NCBI RefSeq assembly: GCF_003574395.1
Contig: NZ_QMJY01000071.1
Span: 1-34,546 of the forward strand
From: Tabrizicola thermarum
GTDB lineage: Bacteria > Pseudomonadota > Alphaproteobacteria > Rhodobacterales > Rhodobacteraceae
Direction: 5' to 3'
DNA length: 34,546 bases
This document shows positions 1 to 8,745 of the stretch, piece by piece. A program made the position numbers and the translations under genes. The number at the start of each line of letters is the position of its first letter. Position 1 is the first letter of the stretch. Under the pieces are notes generated by a model. That model saw nothing but the letters and a program-made list of their open reading frames with translations, had not been told where the DNA came from and did not search any database.

Positions 1-117
1 CCATCCAGATGCAACCCCCGCCGATCCATCCCAAACCCCATCCCAACCTCAGCTGTTGCGCTCCATTCTAGAGGTGAAGTTGTGTTAGGGTTTCTGGGAG
101 CGGCCCCCCACCCCCGG

Positions 118-141
118 CCCCTCCCCACGGAGGGGGAGGGG
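118..141. repeat. GC-rich hairpin (CCCCTCCCC / GGGGAGGGG)
   Basis: Two 9-base arms, 118-126 and 133-141, are perfectly complementary around a 6-base loop. The flanks (105-117 and 142-155) are also C- and G-run rich. There is no T tract, so it is not a classical terminator. It may be an intergenic repeat or a G-quadruplex-forming tract. Confidence 0.4.
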
Positions 142-665
142 AGGTGCCTGGGAGGGCGGTGACGCGGATGAGGTCCGCCGCCCCGCCCGGTGCGGAGGGC
201 GGTTGCCTCTGGCGGCGATATTCGGAGAAGGGAAAGCGCGAGGCGTGAGATTGGCTTGCGGGCCTGCGTGCGCTGGATCGGGTTCCGAGGTCCTGAATGG
301 CGCTGCAAGTGGTTCGTCCGGGGGCGCTGCCGACCTTGATCCGGTTCGACCCCTGTCTTGCGCAGGGTCTTTGCGGCAGGGCCCGCGACATCACGGAATC
401 GGGGGCGGTGTTCTCGACCGGATCGGCACGCTGCGGCAAGAGGTCAGGTCCCGTTCCGGGGCGCTGTCGGATGTCGGTCGCGTTTCCGATCGGGCATCTG
501 GCGGATCGGTGCTGTCGGCAATCCGTATCCTGTCGGGACCGATCCTCCCCGGGCTTGGGATCGCGGCACGTCCGGTGGCGCGGCTGATGCTTCGGCTTCG
601 GGCCATGAAAGACGGCAGGGGGCAGGCGTTCGACAGGCAGTCCAGGTCGAGTGTGGATCGGTCAT

Positions 666-683
666 GGTGCGCTGTAGCGCACC
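666..683 (-). terminator. Hairpin directly after the amidase stop
   Basis: GGTGCGC (666-672) pairs with GCGCACC (677-683) around a 4-base loop. It begins one base past the amidase stop codon (684-686) in the sense of that gene. The position suggests transcription termination or 3'-end protection. No U tract follows. Related GTGCGC/GCGCAC hairpins occur at 3435 and 15786. Confidence 0.4.
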
Positions 684-2054
684 CTACGATACAGCCGGGA
701 TTTCGGGGGCGAGGAGGTCGGCCAGGTCAAGGAGGATGTCCTCGCGGCCGCGGTCGGCGAGGGCCTGGATGCCGAGGGGGTGGGTGGCCGTGCGGCCCGT
801 GGTCACGGCAAGGCCGGGGAGGCCCATGAACGGGGGCGCGATCTGGGGCATCTGCGCCTCGATCACCTGGGCGAAGGCTTCGGGGCTGGAGGTGTCGTGG
901 TGGTCGGGGAAGGGGAGTCGCCCCGAGACCGGGGTCAGAAGGACCGGCCAGTCGGCGAAGAAGCCGCGCCAGAGGCGGGCGAGGCGGGCGCGGGACTGGA
1001 GCGCGCGCATGAAGCTTTCCAGCGTGGGCGCGGGGGCGAGTTTGGTCAGTTCGCGGTGGACGAAGCTGGCGTCGGGGTCGGCTTCGCGGGCGATGGCCTC
1101 TGCCCCGCCCAAGCCGAATTCGGAGAGCCAGAGGGTGAGTTGCAGCTCCATCGCCTCGCGGAAGGGGGGCAGGGTGGGGGTGCCGATCTCCCAGCCTTGG
1201 GCCTGAAGGGTGTTGGCGGCTTCGGTGAGAGCGGTCTGGATCGCGGGGTCAGTCGGCAGGCCGTCGGGGCAAAGGGCGAGGGCGGCGCGTCTGGGGTAGG
1301 GCGCGGGGGTGTAGCGCGTGTGCCAGGGATCGCGCGGGTCGGGCTGCGCGAGGGCCCGCAGGCCGAGGCGCAGGTCGGCGGCAGAGCGTGCGAGCGGGCC
1401 GGAGGTGGCCATCAGTTGCCCGCCGATCAGCCGGTCGCCGGCGGTGGCGTTGAAGGCCGGGACGGTCCCCAGGCCGGGGCGCAGGCCGTGGATGCCGCAG
1501 GCGTAGGCGGGATAGCGGATGGAGCCTGCGATGTCGGTGCCGTGGGCGAGAGGGCCGAGGCCTGCGGCAACGGCAGCGGCGGCGCCACCGGAGGAGCCGC
1601 CGGGGGTGAGGGCGGGGAAGGCGGGGTTCTTCGTGGCTCCGTGCAGCGAGTTGCGGGTGAACCAGCGCAAGGAGAAGGCGGGGGTGTTGGTGCGGCCGAC
1701 GATAACGGCCCCGGCGCGGCGGAGATTGGCGACGGGCGGGCTGTCCTGTGTGGCGATGAGGCCGGACTGGATGCGCAGGCCGTTGGTGGTGGCCTGGCCT
1801 GCCTGGTCGATGTTGACCTTCACGGTGACAGGGATCCCGGCGAGGGGGCCGGGATCTTCGCCACGGGCAAGCCTGGCGTCGATGGCGCGGGCCTCGGCCA
1901 GGGCCTCATCGTCCATCCGCTGGACGATGGCATTGAGGCCGGGGTTCAGCCGGTCGATGCGGGCGAGGGTGGCTTTCGTCGCCTCTTCTGCGGAAAGCTG
2001 GCGGCTGCGGATGAGGTGGCAGAGGGCAGTGGCGGCAAGGGTCGCGGGGTCCAT
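684..2054 (-). CDS. Amidase (amidase signature family)
   Basis: The protein of 456 residues belongs to the amidase signature family, cytosolic hydrolases of carboxamides. The Ser-cisSer-Lys catalytic set is visible: Lys79 in VTVKVNID, the Gly/Ser-rich PGGSSGGAAAA with cis-Ser near 154, and the nucleophile Ser178 in DIAGSIRYPA. The length fits free-standing amidases and is slightly below GatA. The start at 2054 is chosen because GGAG lies six bases upstream and MDPATLAATAL is a normal family N-terminus. An upstream in-frame start at 2126 would add 24 residues that look like translated intergenic DNA. No gatB or gatC is adjacent, so a tRNA-dependent amidotransferase role is unlikely. The substrate cannot be read from sequence. 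A hairpin follows the stop. Confidence 0.9.
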   Translation of the reverse strand: MDPATLAATALCHLIRSRQLSAEEATKATLARIDRLNPGLNAIVQRMDDEALAEARAIDARLARGEDPGPLAGIPVTVKVNIDQAGQATTNGLRIQSGLIATQDSPPVANLRRAGAVIVGRTNTPAFSLRWFTRNSLHGATKNPAFPALTPGGSSGGAAAAVAAGLGPLAHGTDIAGSIRYPAYACGIHGLRPGLGTVPAFNATAGDRLIGGQLMATSGPLARSAADLRLGLRALAQPDPRDPWHTRYTPAPYPRRAALALCPDGLPTDPAIQTALTEAANTLQAQGWEIGTPTLPPFREAMELQLTLWLSEFGLGGAEAIAREADPDASFVHRELTKLAPAPTLESFMRALQSRARLARLWRGFFADWPVLLTPVSGRLPFPDHHDTSSPEAFAQVIEAQMPQIAPPFMGLPGLAVTTGRTATHPLGIQALADRGREDILLDLADLLAPEIPAVS

Positions 2055-2561
2055 CCGGGGCTCCTTTTCCGGGCAGGGTGGACCGGATCCTGTGGCTTGG
2101 GAAGGGGGTTGGGCGGATCGCCCCATGCCAGTGCTGTTCGGATGCGGGGTTTCCTGCCGGAGGCGTTGGAGCGAGGGGTTTCACACCCCTCGCGCTCCCC
2201 GTGGAGTATTTGCCGAAAAGAGCAAGGGAGGATCGGGGGCGCGGGGCCGATGGGGCCGCTGACGGGACCTGACGGCCGAGGCGGCGGTCCCACGCTGGCG
2301 GCAAGGAGAGGACCGCCCCTGCAGAACAGCAACCGGATTTCCCATCACAGGGCGCATTGCCTGATGTCCGGATAGGGTATTCGCGATCCGGAGGGCGTCA
2401 CGGACGTTCTCAAGGCACTTCGCCCGGTTTCCGACGAGGGTGACAGGATCTACCGGGCGCGGCGCGATCTGCGCTTGCTCAAGGGATTTCCATTGAGGTT
2501 AAGCCCGGCCTTCGGCGGACGCCCGGGCAACCGGGAACGGGAGGCGGGCCATGACTTGCGG
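2055..2561. other. 507-base gap between amidase and dioxygenase
   Basis: This region holds one copy of the dispersed hairpin repeat (2171-2226). The stretch from about 2390 to 2510 reads in the plus direction like decayed coding sequence (DPEGVTDVLKAL, then IYRARRDL), but a stop lies just upstream and no ATG or GTG start is present. It could be a relic or chance in GC-rich DNA. Nothing else is recognised. Confidence 0.35.
2171..2226 (+). repeat. Dispersed intergenic hairpin repeat, copy 1 (TTCAC loop)
   Basis: A 9-base-pair stem (2171-2179 with 2185-2193) closes a TTCAC loop. It is followed by CGCTCCCCGTGGAGTATTT and the tail AAAAGAGCAAG. The copy at 24229-24278 on the other strand has the same loop but a different, still fully paired stem. 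Confidence 0.65.
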
Positions 2562-3356
2562 TCAGCCGATCCGGTAGCTGGACGCCGTCACCCCGCCGAA
2601 GAGGCCGGTGTCATGGTAGACCCTTTGCGCGGGTTCGTCCTCGGCGGCACCGAGAGCGACGAAGAGCGGGACGAAATGGTCTTCCTTTCGGTGGCAGACC
2701 CGCGCGTAGGGGGCCTGTTCCCAGTGGATCAGGCGGTTCGTGCGATCCTGCGGGGATGCGGCCATCGTCTCGGCCAGCCAGGCGTCGAAGGCTTCGGAGG
2801 GGACCTTCGCGCCGGGGCCGAAAAGGCGCAGGTTGTGGTAGGACAGGCCGGAGCCGATGATCAGCACGCCTTCGTCGCGCAAGGGCGCCAAAGCCCGGCC
2901 AAGGGCGAAGTGGTCGTGCGGAGAATAGCCCTTGCGCAGCGAGACCTGGAACAGGGGCACGTCCGCCCTGGGATACATGATGTAGGCAGGAACGAAGGTG
3001 CCGTGGTCATAGCCCCGTTCCGGGTCGAGCCGCACGGGAAGGCCGGCGGCGGCGATCAGATCGGCGGCGCGTCGCGCGAGGGAGGGGGCACCGGGGGCCT
3101 TGTACTGGATCTGGAAGGTCTCGGGCGGGAAGCCGCTGTAATCGTAGACCATGGGCGGGTTCGGCGAGGACATGACGGCGAAGCTGTCGTCCTCCCAGTG
3201 GCCCGAGATCATCAGGATGGCCTCGGGGCGTTCGGGCAGGTCCTTGACCATCTGGACGAAGCTGGCTTCGAGCCTGTGGAACATCGCGCGCCAGTCGGGC
3301 ATCCAGGGCCAGGGGCCGCCGCCGTGGCTGATGAAAAAGGTGGGCATCCGGGGCAT
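2562..3356 (-). CDS. DODA-type extradiol aromatic ring-opening dioxygenase
   Basis: This 264-residue protein matches the LigB/DODA-type (YgiD-like) dioxygenases, which cleave catecholic rings such as DOPA using a non-haem metal. Family landmarks are FISHGGGPW near the N-terminus, ISGHWED, GYDHGTFVP and IIGSGLSYHNLR, which supply the metal and catalytic histidines. It ends in VYHDTGLFGGVTASSYRIG, a normal family C-terminus. The start at 3356 is preferred because GGAG sits six bases upstream. ATGs at 3368 and 3347 are also in frame. The frame stays open far upstream, but that part is antisense to the transporter genes. The gene is divergent from the transporter operon. The true substrate in bacteria is usually unknown. 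Confidence 0.88.
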   Translation of the reverse strand: MPRMPTFFISHGGGPWPWMPDWRAMFHRLEASFVQMVKDLPERPEAILMISGHWEDDSFAVMSSPNPPMVYDYSGFPPETFQIQYKAPGAPSLARRAADLIAAAGLPVRLDPERGYDHGTFVPAYIMYPRADVPLFQVSLRKGYSPHDHFALGRALAPLRDEGVLIIGSGLSYHNLRLFGPGAKVPSEAFDAWLAETMAASPQDRTNRLIHWEQAPYARVCHRKEDHFVPLFVALGAAEDEPAQRVYHDTGLFGGVTASSYRIG

Positions 3357-3434
3357 GACGGGCTCCATCGTCGGGTGTGTCAAGGATGGGCGATCGGCGG
3401 CCATCGCGCAATTCTGCCGGGGTGGCGGCGGCAA

Positions 3435-3448
3435 GTGCGCTGGCGCAC
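3435..3448. repeat. Small hairpin GTGCGC-TG-GCGCAC
   Basis: This perfect 14-base dyad lies in the divergent intergenic region between the dioxygenase and the transporter operon. It could be an operator or a member of the GTGCGC hairpins also seen at 666 and 15786. It has no assigned function. Confidence 0.3.
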
Positions 3449-3462
3449 AGATGCGGCGGCGC

Positions 3463-3490
3463 TTGCATCGGCTTGGGACAATGGCATAGT
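3463..3490 (+). promoter_or_regulatory. Candidate promoter of the ABC transporter operon
   Basis: TTGCAT (3463-3468) and CATAGT (3485-3490) are separated by 16 bases and lie 34 bases upstream of the binding-protein start. The match to a sigma-70 promoter is moderate. Confidence 0.3.
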
Positions 3491-3524
3491 CGTTCCCTGA
3501 CCCATGAGCCCCGGAGACTGACCG

Positions 3525-4310
3525 ATGAAACTGACTGCTGCTGCCCTGCTTGGCCTTGCTGCCCTGACCCTGCCTGCCCTGGCCCAGGATCTGCCGGACC
3601 TCGGGGGCCGCGAGGTCGTGGTGGTGACCGAGAACGCCTATCCGCCGCTGCAGTTCCTGGACAAGTCGGGCGCGGCGGTGGGCTGGGAATACGACGCGAT
3701 GGCCGAGATCGCCAAGCGGCTGAACATCAAGGTGAAATACGAGAACACCTCGTGGGACGCGATGATTCCGGCGGTGTCGGAGGGCCAGTACGACATCGGC
3801 ATGACCGGGATCACCATCAAGGACGAGCGCAAGGAGAAGGTGGATTTCAGCGACCCCTACATGCGGTCGGAGATGCTGATGATCGTGCGGGGTGACGAGG
3901 AGCGGTTCACCGATGCGGCGTCCTTCGCGGCGAACCCGGAACTGCTGGTTTCGGCGCAGCCCGGGACCTCGCCCTTCTATGCGGCGGTCTATGACATCCT
4001 GGACGGCAACGAGGAGAATCCCCGGATCATCAAGTTCGAGACCTTCGGCGCGGGGCTCGAGGCGCTGAAGGCGGGCGACGTGGACCTGACGCTGTCGGAT
4101 TCGACGGCGGCGAATGGATATGTGGCGGCGTCGAACGGGGGGCTGAAGATCATCGGCGAGCCGCTGGCGTCCGAGGATTTCGGCTTCATCTTCCCGAAAG
4201 GGTCGGACCTGGTGGCGCCGATCAACGCGGCGATTGCCTCGATGAAGGCGGACGGGACGCTGGACGGCCTGAACCAGAAGTGGTTCGTCGAGTACAAGAT
4301 GGGCGAGTGA
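3525..4310 (+). CDS. Amino acid ABC transporter, periplasmic binding protein
   Basis: This 261-residue family-3 solute-binding protein captures polar amino acids in the periplasm for an ABC importer. Residues 1-20 ([20 protein letters not shown]) form a Sec signal peptide cleaved at ALA-QD. The mature part shows the family pattern: [64 protein letters not shown], a hinge region and the C-terminal QKWFVEYK. The start has GGAGA seven bases upstream. It is followed 34 bases later by the permease gene. The ligand is not certain; arginine, glutamine, histidine and related solutes are all possible. Confidence 0.93.
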   Translation: MKLTAAALLGLAALTLPALAQDLPDLGGREVVVVTENAYPPLQFLDKSGAAVGWEYDAMAEIAKRLNIKVKYENTSWDAMIPAVSEGQYDIGMTGITIKDERKEKVDFSDPYMRSEMLMIVRGDEERFTDAASFAANPELLVSAQPGTSPFYAAVYDILDGNEENPRIIKFETFGAGLEALKAGDVDLTLSDSTAANGYVAASNGGLKIIGEPLASEDFGFIFPKGSDLVAPINAAIASMKADGTLDGLNQKWFVEYKMGE

Positions 4311-4344
4311 AAGGCGGCCCCCGGGGCGACCCGGGGGCGACCGG

Positions 4345-5139
4345 ATGACCCCCAACGCCGAACCTGACCGTGACTTTCCCTGGTGGCTGGTGATCCTTGC
4401 GGTCGCCGGCCTTTGGCTTTTGTACAAGATGCTGGCCGACCCGTTCTATGCCGGGGCGCTGGCGGTGCTGTCCAAGGGGCTGGTGGTCACGCTGGCGGTG
4501 GCGGTGGTCGCCTATCTGGGCGCCTGCGCCATCGGGCTGGGGCTGGCGGTGATGGGGATGTCGAAGCATGTCGTCCTGCGGCAGATCGCACGGCTTTACA
4601 TCGAGGTGATGCGCGGAGTGCCGATCATCGTGCTGCTGCTTTACGTCGCCTTCGTGCTGGTGCCGGGCGTGGTGGCGGGGGTCAATGCGCTGGTCGGCGA
4701 GGACGTGCTGCGGACCCGGGATGTGCCCCTGTTGTGGCGGGCCGTGCTGGCGCTGATGCTGGCCTATTCGGCCTTTCTGGCCGAGATCTTCCGCGCCGGG
4801 CTGCAAGCGGTGGACAAGGGCCAGATCGAGGCGGCGCAGGCCCTGGGGCTGAGCGGCTGGCAGCGGTTCCGCCATGTTCGATTTCCGCAAGCCTTTCGGT
4901 TGATCCTGCCGCCGTTGGGCAATGATTTTGTGGCAATGGTGAAAGATTCGAGCCTGGTGGCGGTGCTGGGAATCTCGGACGTGGCGCAGCTGGCCAAGGT
5001 TACAGCGGCGGGGAACTTCCGCTATTTCGAGACCTACAACGTGGCGGCCTTCCTTTATCTGGTCATGACGATCGGCCTGTCGCTTCTGTTGCGGCGGTTC
5101 GAGCATCGGATGCGTCAGCGCGGGCGGGACGGCAGTTGA
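4345..5139 (+). CDS. Amino acid ABC transporter, permease
   Basis: This 264-residue inner-membrane permease of the HisM/GlnP type has about five to six hydrophobic segments, starting at roughly 12-28, 45-75, 90-112 and 130-152. The EAA loop that docks the ATPase is clear: IEAAQALGLSGWQRFRHVRFPQAFRLILP is its region, near residues 160-188. It pairs with the binding protein just upstream. No ATPase gene follows, so the pair must borrow one encoded elsewhere. The start ATG at 4345 has only a weak G-rich ribosome binding site. A copy of the dispersed hairpin repeat lies 64 bases past the stop. Confidence 0.92.
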   Translation: MTPNAEPDRDFPWWLVILAVAGLWLLYKMLADPFYAGALAVLSKGLVVTLAVAVVAYLGACAIGLGLAVMGMSKHVVLRQIARLYIEVMRGVPIIVLLLYVAFVLVPGVVAGVNALVGEDVLRTRDVPLLWRAVLALMLAYSAFLAEIFRAGLQAVDKGQIEAAQALGLSGWQRFRHVRFPQAFRLILPPLGNDFVAMVKDSSLVAVLGISDVAQLAKVTAAGNFRYFETYNVAAFLYLVMTIGLSLLLRRFEHRMRQRGRDGS

Positions 5140-5203
5140 GCGGAGCGGCATGCGCCGCAAGTCCCTTGTCTCGTCGTCGGGCTTCGCCTCCTCCTCGGTC
5201 GTC

Positions 5204-5254
5204 GGGGGCGCTTCGCCCCCCGAACCCCCCGAGAGTATTCGGGGAAAGGGCAAG
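5204..5254 (+). repeat. Dispersed intergenic hairpin repeat, copy 2 (CTT loop)
   Basis: GGGGGCG pairs with CGCCCCC around CTT (5204-5220), followed by CGAACCCCCCGAGAGTATT and a purine-rich tail ending in GGGCAAGG. It lies downstream of the permease gene in the same orientation, the position expected of a terminator. Confidence 0.65.
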
Positions 5255-5305
5255 GCTGGACCTTTGTCGGAGGCGCGCCTAGCTTCGGGGCAAAGGAGAT
5301 CTGCG

Positions 5306-7315
5306 ATGAACGTCCTGCTTGAGACCTGGGATACGCCATTCGGTCTGCCGCCCTTTGCGGCGATCCGGGACGAGGACTTCGGGCCGGCCTTCGACGAAGC
5401 GCTTGCCCGGGCGCGGGCGGCGATCCTGGCGATTGCCGAAGGGCCGGGGACGTCCTTTGCCGAGGTGATCGAGGCGCTGGAACTGGCGGAGGGCGATCTC
5501 GACCGGGTGGCGGGGGTGTTCTACAATCTGGCCGGGGCCGACTCGACCTCTGCGCGCGAGGCCCTGATGCGGGAGCTGGCGCCGAAGATGTCGGCGTTTT
5601 CCAGCGAAGTCACCAACAACAAGGCGCTTTGGGCCAAGATCGAGGGCCTGTGGCAGGGGCGCGAGGGCCTTGGGCTGTCGCCGGAGCAGGCCCGCGTGCT
5701 GGAGCTTTATCGGCAGATGTTCGTGCGGTCCGGCGCGGCGCTGGAGGGGGCGGCGGCCGAGCGGCTGACCGACGTGAAGGCGCGGCTGGCGGTGCTGGGG
5801 ACGCAGTTTTCGCAGAACCTGCTGGCGGACGAGAGGTCCTGGCACATGGAGTTGTCGCAGGCCGATCTGGCCGCGCTGCCGGGGTTCGTGCAGGAGGCCG
5901 CAAGGGCCGCGGGCGCGGAAAAGGGGCTGGGGCCGGTCATCACGCTGAACCGCAGCCTGATCGTGCCCTTCCTGCAATTCTCGCCCAACCGGGACCTGCG
6001 CGCGCGGGCCTACGAGGCCTGGGTCGCGCGGGGCGCCAACGGGGGCCAGACCGACAACCGGGCGATTGCTGCGGAGATACTCGCGCTGCGGCACGAGCGG
6101 GCAACGCTGCTGGGCTACCCCGATTTCGCCGCCTACAAGCTGGAGCCGGAGATGGCGAAGACGCCGGCGGCGGTGCGCGATCTCTTGATGCGGGTGTGGG
6201 AGCCGGCGCGGGCCAAGGCGCTGGCGGATGCGGCCGTGCTGGAGGCGCTGCTGAGGGCGGACGGGTTCCCCGGGCCGCTGGAGCCCTGGGACTGGCGCTA
6301 TTACAGCGAGAAGCGGCGGAAGGCGGAGCATGACCTGGATGAGGCGGCGCTGAAGCCCTACCTGTCGCTGGACGCGATGCTGGGGGCGATGTTCGACTGC
6401 GCGACGCGGCTTTTCGGGCTTGAGTTCCGCGAGATCGCGGGGCCGTTCTATCACCCGGACGTGCGGGGGTGGGAGGTCACTCGGAACGGCGCGCATGTGG
6501 CGGTCTTTCTGGGCGACTACTTTGCCCGGGGGTCGAAACGGTCGGGCGCCTGGTGTTCGGCGATGCGGTCGCAGCGCAAGCTGGGCGGGGAGCAGCGGCC
6601 GATCGTCGTGAACGTCTGCAATTTCGCCAAGGGGGAGCCGTGTCTTCTGTCCTGGGACGATGCGCGGACGTTGTTCCACGAATTCGGCCATGCGCTGCAC
6701 CAGATGCTGTCGGATGTGACTTACGGGTTCATCAGCGGGACAAGCGTTGCGCGGGATTTCGTGGAGCTTCCGAGCCAGTTGTACGAGCATTGGCTGGAGG
6801 TGCCCTCGGTGCTGGAGGCTCATGCGCGGCACCATGAGACCGGCGAGCCGATGCCTGCCGACATGTTGCGGCGGCTGCTGGCGGCGGGAACCCATGACCA
6901 GGGCTTTGCCACGGTGGAGTTCGTGGCAAGCGCGCTGGTGGACCTGGAGTTCCATACCGGCACGCCCCCTGCGGATCCGATGCAGAAGCAGGCCGAGGTG
7001 CTGGAGGCGCTGGGGATGCCCCGGGCGATCCGCATGCGGCACGCCACGCCGCATTTCGCGCATGTGTTCAGTGGCGACGGCTATTCCAGCGGCTATTACA
7101 GCTATATGTGGTCGGAAGTGATGGATGCCGACGCTTTCGCGGCTTTCGAGGAGGCAGGCGATCCGTTCGATCCGGCAACGGCGGCCCGGCTGGAGCGGTT
7201 CATCCTGTCCGCCGGCGGGTCCGAGGAGGCCGAGGCGCTGTATATCAGGTTCCGGGGCAGGATGCCGGGGGTCGAGGCGTTGTTGAAGGGGCGGGGACTT
7301 CTGGACGCGGCATAG
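5306..7315 (+). CDS. M3-family metallopeptidase (oligopeptidase A / Dcp type)
   Basis: The 669-residue protein is a zinc oligopeptidase that degrades short peptides in the cytosol. The thermolysin-like motif LFHEFGHALHQM gives zinc ligands His458 and His462 with catalytic Glu459. The third ligand is probably Glu487 in DFVELPSQLYEHW. The C-terminal HVFSGDGYSSGYYSYMWSE-type segment followed by DADAFAAFEE is typical of Dcp/OpdA enzymes. The start at 5306 is supported by AAAGGAGA six bases upstream; an earlier in-frame ATG at 5150 would run through the hairpin repeat and is rejected. The next gene follows so closely that its ribosome binding site overlaps this stop codon. No signal peptide is seen. 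Confidence 0.93.
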   Translation: MNVLLETWDTPFGLPPFAAIRDEDFGPAFDEALARARAAILAIAEGPGTSFAEVIEALELAEGDLDRVAGVFYNLAGADSTSAREALMRELAPKMSAFSSEVTNNKALWAKIEGLWQGREGLGLSPEQARVLELYRQMFVRSGAALEGAAAERLTDVKARLAVLGTQFSQNLLADERSWHMELSQADLAALPGFVQEAARAAGAEKGLGPVITLNRSLIVPFLQFSPNRDLRARAYEAWVARGANGGQTDNRAIAAEILALRHERATLLGYPDFAAYKLEPEMAKTPAAVRDLLMRVWEPARAKALADAAVLEALLRADGFPGPLEPWDWRYYSEKRRKAEHDLDEAALKPYLSLDAMLGAMFDCATRLFGLEFREIAGPFYHPDVRGWEVTRNGAHVAVFLGDYFARGSKRSGAWCSAMRSQRKLGGEQRPIVVNVCNFAKGEPCLLSWDDARTLFHEFGHALHQMLSDVTYGFISGTSVARDFVELPSQLYEHWLEVPSVLEAHARHHETGEPMPADMLRRLLAAGTHDQGFATVEFVASALVDLEFHTGTPPADPMQKQAEVLEALGMPRAIRMRHATPHFAHVFSGDGYSSGYYSYMWSEVMDADAFAAFEEAGDPFDPATAARLERFILSAGGSEEAEALYIRFRGRMPGVEALLKGRGLLDAA

Positions 7316-7324
7316 GAGCCGAAT

Positions 7325-7792
7325 GTGGAGCAGTATCTGACCTGGAACTCCGAGCAGGCGCTGGGTCATCTGGTCGCGCTGGCTGTGGCATATCTGCTGG
7401 CCCTGCCAATCGGCTGGAATCGCGAACGAGAAGAGCGCAGCGCCGGTGTGCGGACCTTTCCCCTGGTGGCGATGGCGGCTTGCGGCTTCGTGATGATCGC
7501 CATCGGGGTATTAGGGGCGGGTTCCGAGCAGCACTCGCGGATCATCGAGGGGCTGATGACCGGGATCGGTTTCATTGGTGGCGGCGCAATCCTGAAGCAG
7601 GGAGACCGGGCCAAGGGAACGGCAACGGCGGCTAGTCTTTGGGCCACCGGAGCGATCGGCGCGGCGGTGGGCTATGGGCAACTGGACATCGCGGTGATCC
7701 TGAGCCTGGTCACCGTGCTGACGCTGGTCGTCATGGCCCCCTTGCGCAAAGTGGTGCAGGAGAGGGCTCCGCTGGACCGCGAAGAGGTTTAG
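7325..7792 (+). CDS. MgtC/SapB-family membrane protein
   Basis: This 155-residue inner-membrane protein has the MgtC/SapB N-terminal domain: hydrophobic helices near 17-33, 47-66, 82-95 and 112-136, with the family motifs ALPIGWNREREERSAGVRTFPLV and MTGIGFIGGGAILKQG (near 79-94) and ATAASLWATGAIGAAVG. It has only the membrane domain, without the soluble C-terminal ACT-like domain of Salmonella MgtC. It starts with GTG at 7325; AGGAG (7314-7318) overlaps the stop of the peptidase gene, implying co-transcription. Its stop overlaps the stop of the convergent regulator by four bases. Family roles include adaptation to low magnesium and membrane ATPase control; here the role is unknown. Confidence 0.88.
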   Translation: MEQYLTWNSEQALGHLVALAVAYLLALPIGWNREREERSAGVRTFPLVAMAACGFVMIAIGVLGAGSEQHSRIIEGLMTGIGFIGGGAILKQGDRAKGTATAASLWATGAIGAAVGYGQLDIAVILSLVTVLTLVVMAPLRKVVQERAPLDREEV

Positions 7793-8745
7793 CGCCGCAA
7801 GCTTCCGGGCGGCTGGCCGAAGCGGGCGCGGAAGGCCCGGGACAGGGTCGAGGGGCTGGAAAAGCCGGTGCGGAGGGCGACCTCGGCGATGGGGTGACGG
7901 GTGTCGGTCAGCATCCGGCGCGCGGCCTGGAGGCGCAGGTCGAGCGCGTGGGCGGCGGGGGTGGTGTTCAGCGCCTGGCGGAAGAGCGACTCCAGGCGGC
8001 GGGGGGAGAGGCCGACGGCCCTTGCGGTGGCGGCGGCGGGTTCGGGGGCGTCGATCCGCGCCTCCATCCTTGACAGGGCTGCGGCCACGCGGGGGTCGAG
8101 GGCGGGGTCCTGCGGGGCGATCTGGGGCTCGTGACCCGGGCGGTGGGTGGCCAGGAAGCTGGCGGCGACCTGGCGGGCCAGCGCGGCGCCGTGGCGGCTG
8201 CGGATCAGGTGCAGCATGAAGTCCTGCGCGGGGGCGGCGCCCGAGATCGTCACGCGGTTGCGGTCGATCACGAAGCGGTCGGGGACCACGTCGATATGGG
8301 GGTGCGCGGCGGCGAGGTCCTCCAGGTCCTCCCAATGCACGGTGGCGCGGTGGCCGTCGAGGAGGCCCGCACGGGCAAGGACCCAGGGGGCGGCGTCGAT
8401 GCCTCCGACAAGCTGAAAGCGCGGGGCGATGCGGCGGAGGTCGCGGATCAGCGGGCGGGTCGCGACCTCGGCCAGGCGGTAGCCTGCGATGACGATGAGG
8501 GCGTCGGCGCCGCTGGCGTGGGCGAGGGGGCCGGAGGACGGAAGCTCGATGCCGCAGGTGAGGGGGACGGGGGCGCCGTCGGGGGAGACGACGCGCCAGC
8601 GGTAGGCCTCTGACCCAAGCTGGCGGTTGGCGTTGCGCAGGGGGTCGAGGGCGGAGGCGACCTCGAGGATCGAGGCCTGCGGCAGGACGAGGAGCGCGAT
8701 GGTCAGCGGGTCGTCAGAGGGGTGGAAGATGGCACTTTCCGTCAT
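7789..8745 (-). CDS. GlxA-family AraC-type regulator, probable carnitine regulator (CdhR-like)
   Basis: The 318-residue protein has a DJ-1/PfpI-like sensor domain (about 15-190) and a C-terminal AraC double helix-turn-helix (about 215-312, with GLSPRRLESLFRQAL and IAEVALRTGFSSPSTLSRAFRARFG regions). In the elbow where DJ-1 proteins carry a reactive Cys this protein reads VGGIDAAPWVLA, so the sensor is not a peptidase or glyoxalase. GbdR and CdhR, activators of glycine betaine and carnitine catabolism, have the same architecture. It is transcribed divergently from the carnitine genes across a 74-base gap, which supports a role as their regulator. No ribosome binding site is visible at 8745, so translation may be leaderless or start downstream. 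Confidence 0.85.
   Translation of the reverse strand: MTESAIFHPSDDPLTIALLVLPQASILEVASALDPLRNANRQLGSEAYRWRVVSPDGAPVPLTCGIELPSSGPLAHASGADALIVIAGYRLAEVATRPLIRDLRRIAPRFQLVGGIDAAPWVLARAGLLDGHRATVHWEDLEDLAAAHPHIDVVPDRFVIDRNRVTISGAAPAQDFMLHLIRSRHGAALARQVAASFLATHRPGHEPQIAPQDPALDPRVAAALSRMEARIDAPEPAAATARAVGLSPRRLESLFRQALNTTPAAHALDLRLQAARRMLTDTRHPIAEVALRTGFSSPSTLSRAFRARFGQPPGSLRR

Larger units (their letters stand above)
1..683. other. Gene-poor stretch at the left edge
   Basis: No reading frame here has the codon use of the neighbouring genes, and the open frames that cross it overlap one another and run antisense into the amidase. Two things are visible: a strong GC hairpin at 118-141 and a hairpin at 666-683. 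On the minus strand an ATG at 41 has a GAGG eight bases upstream, and a TAGAAT hexamer lies further upstream (about 67-72). A minus-strand gene may therefore start at 41 or 29 and leave the window, but 13 codons are too few to identify it. The remaining bases, about 150-600, show nothing I recognise. Confidence 0.4.

Noticed and set aside
1-41. Possible minus-strand gene start at 41 or 29 leaving the window
   Set aside because: A GAGG and a TAGAAT hexamer are in suitable places, but 13 codons cannot show coding potential or identity.
203-1206. Long plus-strand open frames at the left edge (203-829 and 358-1206)
   Set aside because: They overlap each other, run antisense into the amidase, lack a ribosome binding site and have low-complexity Arg/Gly-rich translations typical of shadow frames in GC-rich DNA.
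2390-2560. Coding-like stretch between amidase and dioxygenase
   Set aside because: It has a stop just upstream, no good start and no family I recognise; noted only as a possible relic.
3357-4427. Upstream extension of the dioxygenase frame to 4427
   Set aside because: It is antisense to the binding protein and permease genes, whose coding quality is clear, and the family N-terminus is at 3356.
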